From Paratinospora sagittata (lineage: Eukaryota > Streptophyta > Magnoliopsida > Ranunculales > Menispermaceae), in the NCBI GenBank assembly GCA_035771175.1, contig CM069606.1, positions 30,650,816 to 30,714,815 on the forward strand: a stretch of DNA of 64,000 nt. The letters are read 5' to 3'. This document shows positions 47,244-56,870 of this stretch, one piece after another. Made by a program: the position numbers and the translations under genes. The stretch's first letter is position 1; every line of letters starts with the position of its first letter. A model generated the notes under the pieces. That model was given only the letters and a program-made list of their open reading frames with translations. It ran no database searches and had not been told where the DNA came from.

Positions 47244-49014
47244 TGATAGACACCCAAGAAGGGGGTGAATTGGGTGTAATGGCTGGTTTTGATATTTTCT
47301 ATGTTTTTAGTGGAATCTTTAAGATGATACAAGTAAATGCTCTAAAAGTCAATGTCCATGAATGTAAAGTGCGGAAATAAAGAGGACACAATGAATTTTA
47401 CGTGGTTTGAAAAAATCCTTTTCTTACCTCTACGCCTAGAGAAACCTTCTCAAGGGTGTGAACCAAACCGTTACAATGTCTTTTTCAAGGTTCAAGGTTC
47501 AAGACAAACCTATCATTTTCACGGGCTAAGGACAAACCACTTGTTCCTTTTTCGGGGGCAAAGGAAAGTCGAAATCCTTTTTGCGGGCTAAGGATGAACC
47601 ACTTGACCCTTTTCAAGATAAAGAGTGAAACTTGACCTTGATTCCAACCTTGGAATCACAAGTGATATACTATCACTTAACTTGGTTTGTTTCAAACTTG
47701 AAACAATCCAAAAGACTGTAAAACACAGATTATAAAGTTTGTTTTACACAACTAGAACAATTACCATGAAGCCCATAATACAAATTCCCAAATAGAAGAT
47801 ATGAAAATTAAGCTCATGAGAAGAGAGAAACCTTACAACGATTTTACCTTCTCTGCATCAAGATTGCTCATGAAAACATTTTTTATGAAGCTTTGAGTGA
47901 TGCACATAATGAAAGCTTGAAATCTAGATTTTGGTTCAAAACATTTGGCTCAATGGTTTTGAAAATGTGAGAAATGGTTTGATTTTGGAAATCTCTCAAT
48001 GGACTCACATTTGTGTCTCTCTTGTGTTCTCTTATCTTTAAAATGGCTAGAGAAGGTGTATTTATAGATTAGGAATGAATACTAGCCATTGGGGGGACAA
48101 AAACAAAGTTTTTGACTGTTGGAATCGCACCTAGAAATTTCCTAGCGCGCTGGCGCACTCTAGAGCAAAAATACATGCTCTAGCCCGCTGGCACATTTGG
48201 CTAGCAGACTAGCGCTAGCGATTTTCACGGTTTTTGTATTTTTTGCTTCCTTTGGTTACTCAATCTATTCTAAATCAAATATAGGCATATAATAGCTTAA
48301 CATTCATGGAAAGATCATTTTGAATCCATTTGAACCATTTCCAAACTCATCGGAGAAAGCTATCAAATATTTTTAAAGAATTTAAGTTTATTTGGGCATA
48401 CTTTGAGTGTAAAAACTTGGGTTGTCATAATATTTCGAAATTATGAATTTATAGGCTTATTGGGTAATCAAAATATGATTGAAATACATTTAGTTTGATG
48501 ATTAAAACACTTTGAAATCATTTCAATCAAAGAGAACAAGTCCAAGTTCAAAACAAATTGAACTTGAAAACTTATACCAATAAGTTTTGAAAATTTTGTA
48601 AAAATATGATTTTGATTAAAACAATTTCAAATATGACTAAAACAAGTTTGAAATAGTTTGAGAACATAAATGAAACATGTTGAACATTTGAAAATCACTT
48701 ATGAGAAAATCTAATGTTTGCATGATATTTAAAAGAAAATAATTGAGCAAACTAGAGCAAGTAGGCTACATCCTAATTCTAAACATAACCGGGACTCTCA
48801 ACCTCATAATTCTTCTTTTCTTCAAGTTGTCAAAGCTTTGAATGTGGTTGATCCTTTGCTTGAGGGACTTGAAGTACTTTGATCTTGTATTTGCTCTTTT
48901 ATACTTAGGTGCTGGAACAAATACTAGATAGAAACATTAACACCATTTGTCATATTGTTTGTTTGAATCAAAACACTTAGGAGAATGCTATGTGGGAAAC
49001 TACTTGGGCCAACA
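47244..49014 (-). mobile_element. V2: solo LTR in the P2 leader
   Basis: On the - strand it starts TGTTGGCCCAAGTAG at 49014 and ends GGGTGTCTATCA at 47244 (1771 bp). Flanks TTTAT (47239-47243) and TCTAT (49015-49019) fit a duplication with one change. The uninterrupted form is seen in P1 near 35110-35135. It has CG-core motifs (TAGCGCGCTGG, CTAGCGCTAG, 48140-48225) and GGGCTAAGGACAAACC-type repeats (47430-47640). Confidence 0.87.
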
Positions 49015-49118
49015 TCTATGTATGGGTAGCTAGATTATGATAAAACATCCTTATCAACTGACTAATGATCTCTTGTGTCTGTGAATTAAAAATTGAAAAA
49101 AGATAGTCAGAGAAGATC

Positions 49119-50250
49119 ATGGATCCTACTGATCAAGAGAAGATCAGAAGGTTGGAAGAGATGTTGGCTACCCAACGACAACAAAATGCCCAATTGATAG
49201 AGCTTGTGGCAAAACTACGGGATGGCAGACAAAGGTTTGAAGCACCAGTAGTTCATGAGACTGGAGCTAGCAGTGTAGGTGCACCTACAGCAGAACATGT
49301 AATTGAGGTTGAAGCCTCAGCGGTTGATGTCAAAGAGGACATCGTAGAAAATAAAGGATATGAAGAAGTAATGAAGGTCTTCAAGAGGTAAGAACTACTT
49401 ACATTTACAGGCGGTTTGGAATTGGAGATGGAAAAAAATTGGCTTTTGAGAATAGAAGCCATCTTTGATGATATGCAAGTTCTGGATAAGGATAAAGTGA
49501 GATTGGCCATGTTCGAGTTTGTTGATGATGTTGTTAAGTGGTGGAAGTCCATGGAAAGAGCACATGATGAGATAAACACTTGGGCCAAATTCAGAAAAAT
49601 GTTTTTTATGACTCCTTCTTTCCCAAGGCTGAGTGTGATAAGAAGTGAGTAGCATTTATGAACTTGAAGTTGGGAAACATGACTGTGTGTCAATATGAGC
49701 ACGAGTTTAATAGATTGGTTGTTTATGCACCAGAGTTGGTACAGACTGATGAAAGCAGGATGAGACAACTCTATGATGGGTTCAAAAATCCCATCAGACA
49801 GGGTTTGGCATTATGTGGGGTGCAGACTTATGAGCAGGCCTTACGACAGGCAATGAACTTTGAAACTGCAGAGGCAACAATAGTTTGATCTGTTGGACCG
49901 ACAACGCCGCCTGTACTACCTTCACAACCAGCATTTGTAGAGCAATATTTCTCATTTCCTAGGAAAAAAAAAGAAAAAGGGGAAAGAATTTTGGGGATGG
50001 TGTGAAAAAGGCCAGGTTAGCCGAAGTAGCCAGTGGTGAGCCACAGATGACACAGATGGCACCAATCCCAACAATGCCATATCTGGTTCCACCAGCAGGC
50101 AGAAGGTCACAGACGACAAGGAGACCTTTGAGTCAGAGTTCTTTCATGAAGCCTCCATGGCCGTAGTAGAATTCCAGTGCCTGCTTCTTCGACTCCTCGT
50201 CTTCCGATCACTTGTTTTGGATGTGGCATCCATGGCCACAAAGTTAAACA
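49119..50250 (+). pseudogene. P2 gag and zinc knuckle
   Basis: ATG at 49119 (MDPTDQEKIRRLEEML) gives a coiled-coil-like N-terminus. A stop at 49389 follows, then WLLRIEAIFDDMQVLDKDK, VVKWWKSMERAHDEINTWAKF, a frameshift near 49640, and YEHEFNRLVVYAPELVQTDE to 49888. A charged linker leads to the knuckle CFGCGIHGHKVKQC (50215-50256). Gag would package the RNA; here it is broken in at least three places. Confidence 0.87.
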
Positions 50251-50802
50251 ATGTCATTTTCTCCGGTACTAAAGACTTCGGCGATGCCTTCCAGTGTGAC
50301 ACCTTCTGGTACACGAAAGAAGGCTAAAACAGTGATAGAGCCAAACCCAGATGCCAACAAGACATTGATGTATATTTTAATTGATGTTGAATCTACCTTG
50401 TCTTTCATTTCTGGTATTATGGTAGATAGACTGCATTTTACTCCTGTTACAGCTAGTACGCCATTGATTTTAAGTACGGCAGCAGGGAAAAGAATCTACC
50501 TTTATATGGTTTGTCAGAACTGTATAGTTAAATATGAGGAACATGAGATGATTCTCAGCCTCAGGATATTAGAATTCCTGGAATTTGATGCAATCCTAGG
50601 TATGGATTAGTTGGTTGCATATCATGCCCTGGTGGATTGTTTTTCCAAAAGGGTGGTATTTTAGATACTGAGGCAGCCATCATTTGTGTACATAGGTACA
50701 ATTACATCTAAACCACCTATGAGAGGTGGACTAGTTACAGATATAGAAATGGAAATTCTGGCTAATATAAAGCCAGAAGAAGAGAAGGATTAGGGTATTC
50801 AG
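50251..50802 (+). pseudogene. P2 protease
   Basis: ILIDVESTLSFISGIMVDRL has Asp-Val-Glu in place of the catalytic Asp-Thr/Ser-Gly, so the Gly is lost. LEFLEFDAILGMD follows to a TAG at about 50608, then the end of the domain with further stops at about 50660 and 50790. It is inactive. Confidence 0.85.
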
Positions 50803-51152
50803 TTGTCTAAGATCCCCATAGTGTGCGAGTACCCGGATGTATTTCTTGAAAACTTACCAAGCTTACAACCTAAACGGGATATAGACTTCATTATCGATTT
50901 GATACCTAGTACAAGACCTATCTCTATTCCTCCATATAGAATGGCACCAATAGAGTTGCAAGAATTTAAGGTGCAACTTGATAAGTTGATGAAAAAAGGG
51001 TTTATTACACCCAGTATGTCACCATGGGGAGCACCCGTCTTGTTTGTGAAGAAAAAAGATGGTAGTCTACGTTTGTGAATAGACTACCATCAGTTGAACA
51101 AAGTGATAGTAAAGAATAAGTATCCTCTACCACATATTGATGGTAGTCTACT
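50803..51152 (+). pseudogene. P2 reverse transcriptase, N-terminal fragment
   Basis: PLL-type blocks [50 protein letters not shown], a TGA at 51076, then [20 protein letters not shown]. The RT ends at about 51140. The last 11 bases (to 51152) look like filler copied from 51058-51070. Confidence 0.85.
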
Positions 51153-51941
51153 CATTGTACGTCCCTCTCCAGAGAAATATCAATAATTGTGAGCATTGCT
51201 TCTAACTATTTTGTGGATCATAAACCACTTACGTCCCTAGGTGGTGCTTATGTATGATGCCAATGCATGAACAGGTCCTGGTCTTTACTAACATTAGACA
51301 TGATTTGGCAACGTCTGGTGATTCTTATCAGGTCAGTATCACCACGTGTAATGTTAGGATGTTCAGTATCACTTGTACAAGCTGATAGCTTTCGAATAAG
51401 ACCAACCAAATCAATCTCCAGTTTGAGAGGTGAGACACGAGGTCTACTTAAGTACGAATCGTCGAGAGCAGCACGCTGCCTCCCGTTCACTATTTAAAGT
51501 TACTGAGGACAAGACAATGTCTGGTTGAGTCAGGTTGACCACTAATCCGGCATAGTAATAGTGTAATACATGAACTCCAAGTATATAGGCATAAGTATGA
51601 CAGGTATGAACATTATACGCAATAATGTTGTGTAAATGAATAATAGACATAATGATAAATGAATGTAAACTTTAATAAAAGTGGTAAGACACGCAAACTT
51701 ATGTTTCGTTCCCCACCTTTAGATAATAACTCCTCTTTGAACTGGCACCTTCCCCCGAGCAAAATCGCGTTGCACTGCGAAGAGAGTCAATAAAGAGAGA
51801 AAAGTATTCCAACAAAAGGATGAGAGTTGGTTTGGTGTGAAAATGAGGGGAGGGGGAGGTTCTTTTTATAAAAAAAAAGGTGCCCGAAGTTCCATAAATT
51901 TTTTTTTCTTTTTTTTTTGTGTGCAATCTTAGGGTATTACA
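51153..51941 (+). repeat. Y-family LTR, 3' part
   Basis: It matches 55992-56065 over its first 75 bases (CATTGTACGTCC...) and ends CTTAGGGTATTACA at 51941, which pairs with the start TGTCATACCC of the other Y piece. It contains a TATA-like and C/T-rich tract (51690-51930). Its 5' part is lost at the P2 breakpoint. Confidence 0.65.
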
Positions 51942-52164
51942 ATCTTCACTCATTTCTTGGAAAACAAAGAAACAAAACACTATCTCTCATTCTTCAGCTG
52001 AGGCAGAATATCGCACTATGGCATCCACTGTTTGTGAACTACAATGGATATCTTACCTCTTGACTGATTTTGTTATCTCTCTTCCTTTGCCAAATACCTC
52101 TTTGGTGTGACAACTAAATAGTCCTTCACATTGCAGCTAATCTTGTTTTTCATGAGAGAACCAA
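51942..52164 (+). pseudogene. Ty1/copia RNase H fragment
   Basis: SLISWKTKKQNTISHSSAEA, AEYRTMASTVCELQWISYLL and then CDN followed by a stop, HIAANLVFHERT. These are the standard copia RNase H blocks (the SSAEAEYR Glu and CDN Asp are catalytic). It is cut on the left by the Y LTR and on the right by the CACTA end. The parent element is not otherwise visible. Confidence 0.85.
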
Positions 52165-52661
52165 CACTACAAGAAAAATCATTTTTAACGACTTAGTTTT
52201 AACGACATGTAATTATTTAAGCCGTAAAAACATATCTAAGACGGTGTGTTAAATATACAAGCCAATAAAAAACATCTTAACATTAGTTTTAAGGCTTATA
52301 TTTTAAACATGTCGTTAAAAATAGCTTATTACGACATGTTCTACATGCCATGAAATGTTTATAAAATAACAGCTTGTGCGTATATGTTAATTGAAAGGGT
52401 ACTACATATGATGGCATGTGCTTATATGTTGTAGTTTCTATATGAAACAATGGCTTGTTGCATAAGTCATGATTGTCTTAATTAAAAATGCAGCAAATTT
52501 CCCCTCCGAATCGCGAGAACAAAAGAAACCTAATTCAATGGACATTACATATGACGGCATGTGCTTATATGCCATTGTTTGTGCATGAAACAACGACTTG
52601 TCGCATAAGTCGTGATTGTTTCAATTAGAAGGGCGCACGATAAAAAGGAACCCAATGGCGC

Positions 52662-52790
52662 CTGAAACCCAATCGAGCGAACAAACCTCTCTCTCTGCTC
52701 TGGTTCGCCGGAAACCCCAAATCCTTGAAACCCAATCGTGCCTCTCTCTCTGCTCTGGTTTGTCAGAAACCCCAAACCCATCAGTGATTG
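52662..52790. repeat. Tandem duplication of about 60 bp in a 5'UTR-like stretch
   Basis: Two copies of a GAAACCCAATCG...CCTCTCTCTCTGCTCTGG...GAAACCCCAAA unit. CT-rich sequence of this kind is common in plant 5' leaders and lies shortly before the small frame at 52903. Confidence 0.8.
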
Positions 52791-52902
52791 TTTGAAATAC
52801 AAGGGACAGGGATAGGTCGTTGCTGAAGAACTCGCTGCTAAAGAGAGGGGTTGGGGTGGTACTGAGATTTTTGATTTTCATGTTTAGTCGAAGAAATTGG
52901 CA

Positions 52903-53067
52903 ATGTTTAAGGGCTCAACCTCAAGTTCAGCTAAGAACTCACTGCCGTTGCTGCTACTGCTGAGCTCTGTTGCTTTGTATCCCCAATCTCAGAGTCAGTG
53001 TATCTTCAGTTTCTCACTCTCTTTCTCTTCCCAAACTCACGGTCTCACCTTCGTTGTTATTTCCTAA
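52903..53067 (+). pseudogene. Possible captured first-exon fragment, signal-peptide-like
   Basis: ATG at 52903 opens a 54-codon frame. The first part has a polar start, then a hydrophobic Leu-rich core (SLPLLLLLSSVAL) and QSQSQ after it, like a secretory signal peptide. It then runs into Ser/Phe-rich sequence that may be intron read-through. It is preceded by CT-rich leader-like DNA and followed by long T-rich intron-like DNA (53070-55450). CACTA elements often carry host gene pieces. I do not recognise the gene. Confidence 0.3.
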
Positions 53068-55452
53068 TTCTCTCTCTATGGTTATGGCTATGGTTTCGAT
53101 TTTTCTCTGCATTTCGTCTTACTCTTGCGCAAATCTTTGGTGATCCTCTATTTGTTCTTATAATAATACGACGAAGATCGTTTCTGAAGCCTTGTTTAGA
53201 TAAGATTTCAAGTGTTTTAGATTCGTTTGGTATCTTTTGTTTTTTTAAATGCGAACTGTCATTTGTTTTTTGTGTTGGTGCGTGTGATTCGGTGGTGCTT
53301 TGAGCAGTGTTGCTAGTTTCGATTGTCTCTCTAGTGCTTTTTTTTTGTGGATTAAGGACATGGATGAAGATCGTTTATGGCTCTTCTTTATTTTTTACTT
53401 CTTTATGGGCTAGGAATCACCAAAACACATACAAAGTGTTTGAGAAAATGCTAGACACTTTTTGTTCTATTGCTTTTTTTTTCCTTTCTTGAATGGGTAG
53501 AAAAAAAAAGTTAACAAGATCTCTCAATTAGTGTTGAGGAGGAGATAGTGGTCAATAGTTTTTTATGAGTGAGTTTGGAGTTATAACAGTTCTTTTCACA
53601 CCTGAAGAAATAAAATAGTAATTGGAACTAGCAACTAACATCTTATCTCTTTATGTGGTAGTGGCTATTATTTTAATACCTAAAGTCAAACAAATTATAA
53701 GAGTTATATTTTTGAATAAGGATACCTGTTGTAACTTTATTGATGTAATATAATATTGAAATGCACAATATTGAAATGCACCGTCTGCTTTCGATAATCA
53801 AAACTACTTTGCTAGCAAAAGGCATGAGGAAAATAATTACATACAAAAACTATTTAATAATATGCAAACCAAATTCTTTGTTTTGTATTTTAGCTACTTA
53901 CTTTTCACTTTTAAGATAGGAAGATTTTGAAATTAATGGCCTTTAAACTTCATGGTGAAGTTATATAGTTTTCATCATCTTTGTGGCACCGTCCTCACTA
54001 TTTCCCCTTGAAGTTATACACTTGTTACTTCTTTATTTTTTCAAGAACTTAGTGCTCTTCTCATGCTTAATGCAGTAAACTTTTCTGGGCTACTAACTAT
54101 TCTTCCAAGTTAATCAACTCAAAACAACATTACTATTTTCAAGTGAGCAATCATATTCGATGATGTAAATAAGTACCTTATTTTTGTTTAATTTTTTAAC
54201 TGTGAGCCAATATGGATCTATAAAGTTTTATGCTTGATCAACTTCTTTATGTTAGTGCACAAGGATTTGCAAATTTCTTATCTCTCTATATGATTTTCTC
54301 TATTTAGGTGTAATCATGTGTTACATTAGTTGTTTTTTTTTATTTATTCAGCTTATATATGATTTTCTTATCTTTCTATGGGGACTTCTTATTGTTATTT
54401 TTTATTTTTTATTTTTTTTGACAGCAGACTTCTTATTGTTTAAGTGTAGGCATGTTTTAGATTTCTTATCTCTTCTTATTGTTTAAGTGTAGGCATGTTT
54501 TAGATTTCTTATCTTTCTATATAATTCACTTTGTTTAAACAATAGCAACATTTAAAGTGGTTGTTCTCTTTATGTTTTTCCCATTAGTTAGTGCATACTT
54601 CATAATGACTAGCAACATTAAACAATTCCAATTTATCTTTTTCTTCTAATGGAAAAATAGAGAACCACCAGTGTGATATTTTGAGAGAATTTCAGCTTAT
54701 ATTAATTCTCCTCTAGGTTTCAGTAATTATACTTATGATCTCATAACTCCAAGTTGTATCTGCTTGGAGTTTGACGTGTTTTTTTATTTTATGCCTCTTT
54801 GGGATTCCTATTTAAGTATGGATGGTTTATAGTTATTTATTGCTTGGAGAATTTTTGTGAGGTGGTGGATTATGATTGTGCACCAAGGTATTGAATTCAT
54901 GGATTCACTGAAAAATAGCACAAAGAATAATAGTATTATTTGGGGGTGGATGATCTATAACTTTAGTCTTGTTACTGACTTAAGTTCTAATAATGGGATA
55001 TGTTTTTTATTTGTTTTTATTTTCTAATAATGCATGGGGTTTAGTTCATTTGGTATGCGGTACTAGTTTTGATTTTCAGGGATTCCTTGTATGATTTTAT
55101 GTTTTTTGTGACATGGACTTCTTGATTAATTTACCCGGGGCCATGGTTCTTATAAGCAGAATGAAGTCACAATAAACTTTGGCATTAACTATTTAGGACG
55201 ATCTTTTTGTGCTAACTCTTTCTACAATGATGGTCCTGAATAGTTTATGGATATCAAATTTTAAGACCCAAATGAGTAAGCCTGTAGTACTTAGGTGACT
55301 AAGATGTTGAACACTTAGGTGTCTAATATTGTTGGTCAATAATTATATGCCAAATCATTGCTTTTGTTGACATCCTTGTTGGTCTATGGGGCATTGGCCT
55401 ATGTTGGTTTTTTCTTTTTTCGTTTTGTTTTGTTTTATTTTGTTTTAGTTTA
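53068..55452. other. T-rich, intron-like CACTA interior
   Basis: No convincing coding sequence on either strand. It contains a tandem duplication of about 45 bases (TTCTTATTGTTTAAGTGTAGG..., 54428-54520). Open frames here are low-complexity Phe/Leu strings. Confidence 0.5.
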
Positions 55453-56065
55453 TGTCATACCCCGCCCGTACATGCCTAAACTGGTGGAACACTCACAGGC
55501 GGGGCGTGAATGCATTATAACAATAACCGAGTGCGTAGGTACAAAATTGAGTACAATCTGATTTCATTAATTTTAGAATGTATTTTTATACAAAATATGG
55601 TTGAGGGAACGTCCTCCCAAAATCTTCCTATAAAAAACTAGGGGTACAAAATGTGGTCCCAAAAACCTCCACTCAATCCACCCTAAACTCCTAAAAAATT
55701 GGATAACAACGGGGTGAGCTACTGCCTAGTGGGTAAAATATGAATACGACAATTAATAAAGAATACTTCATAATCAAATATCACATATACACAACATAGC
55801 ATCATAAACAGTACAACATGTATGTATGCATGACACCGTCTCGTAATGGTTCCGTGATCGTACGTCGCCCTGAGTTCACGTACAGATGCCCATCCCCTTG
55901 TAAACCTGGGTTCTCATTATACGTCACTCCCCAGGGACGTCGCCCTGAGTTCACGTACAAATGTCCCTCCCTAGGTAATCCCAGGTTCACATTGTACGTC
56001 CCTCCTCAGGAAGTATCAGGAATAGTGAGCATTGTTTCAACAACTATTTTGTATGTCACAAACCA
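55453..56065 (+). repeat. Y-family LTR, 5' part
   Basis: It starts TGTCATACCCCGCCCG at 55453. It holds a tandem duplication of about 72 bases, CGTCGCCCTGAGTTCACGTA-type units at about 55863 and 55937, and ends at about 56065 where copia integrase sequence begins. With the piece at 51153-51941 it would make one LTR of about 1.3 kb with a short overlap. Confidence 0.65.
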
Positions 56066-56870
56066 AGTTGAAGTTCAGCTTCAGCTTTGAATGACTTGAA
56101 AACATCCAAAGATCACAACTTCTCATGAATCAAATATAGGTACACATATCTTGAGTAGTCGTCTATGAATGTAATGAAATTTTTTTGGTCATTCTAAGAG
56201 ACTGTAGGAAATGGACCACATATATCAGTATGAATGAGTTCTAAGACGTTTGTACACCTATTAGTACCTAATTTCCTTACGTTTGTCTGTTTCCCCTATA
56301 TGCACTCAACACAGACTTGAGAGTTTGTCAAATCTAGGGGACCAAGAATCTCGTTAGACACACGTCTTTGAATTCTCTGTTTAGAGATATGTCCTAAACA
56401 TTTGTGCCATAAGGTGGTGGAATCCTCCTTTAATTTTTGTTTGGTACTATGGGTACTAGCATGCAGAGTTTCATTATTAGAAGTAAGAGTATCAAGCATG
56501 TAAAGATTATCAATTAAAGAACCGATGCCAATTAGCTTTGAATTTAGGAAAAGACTAACCTTATTATTTCCAAAAGAACAAAAATAATCGAATTTGTCCA
56601 AACCAGAAATAGAAATTAAGTTCCATCGAAAAGATAGTACAACAAAAGTCTCAATAAAATTCAAATAAACACTAGTCTTTAACAATAATCTAAAGTTTCT
56701 TATAGCCTCCACTGGAACTTTCTTGCCTTCGCCCACAATGATGAACCTTTCAACATCATTTGGAAATCGACTCCACAAGCAACCCTGCATAGACATACTT
56801 ATGTGAGTAGTAGCACCAGAGTCCACCCACCAAGTATTTCTAGGTACAAAAGATAAATTAACTTCAAAAC
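56066..56870 (-). pseudogene. Ty1/copia protease, pre-integrase and integrase start
   Basis: The - strand frame enters at 56870 (cut by the Z LTR) and reads NTWWVDSGATTHIS: the Asp-Ser-Gly of the protease is intact. Then NLISISGLDKFDY, LWHKCLGHISKQRIQ and VCVECI form the His/Cys pre-integrase zinc unit. After a stop near 56295, LELIHTDICGPFPT (first catalytic Asp) and FIDDYSRYVYLYLIHEK mark the integrase, which ends at 56066. It is not the Sirevirus type; a different copia lineage. Confidence 0.87.

Larger units (their letters stand above)
45706..51152 (+). mobile_element. P2: Ty3/gypsy Tekay/Del-like element, 3' truncated
   Basis: + strand: 5' LTR remainder, primer site TGGTATCAGAGC at 47166-47177, leader interrupted by a solo LTR (47244-49014), gag from 49119, zinc knuckle, protease and the start of RT to about 51140. 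The rest of pol and the 3' LTR are missing at a breakpoint with filler DNA. It is close to P1 in sequence. Confidence 0.85.
52165..55452 (+). mobile_element. CACTA-type DNA transposon end, right side not found
   Basis: It starts CACTACAAGAAAAATCA, the characteristic dicot CACTA terminus, beside CAA (52162-52164), a plausible 3-bp target copy. Subterminal TTTTAACGACATG-type motifs occur in both orientations (52190-52335). A direct repeat of about 85 bases follows (52401-52483 and 52543-52627). No complementary end (..CTTGTAGTG) was seen before the Y LTR at 55453, so the element is truncated or ends elsewhere. No transposase is recognised. Confidence 0.75.

Noticed and set aside
49253..49768. 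171-codon open frame on the - strand
   Set aside because: It is the antisense shadow of P2 gag.
52998..53492. 101- and 61-codon open frames in T-rich DNA
   Set aside because: Phe/Leu/Ser low-complexity translations of intron-like sequence with no domain signature.
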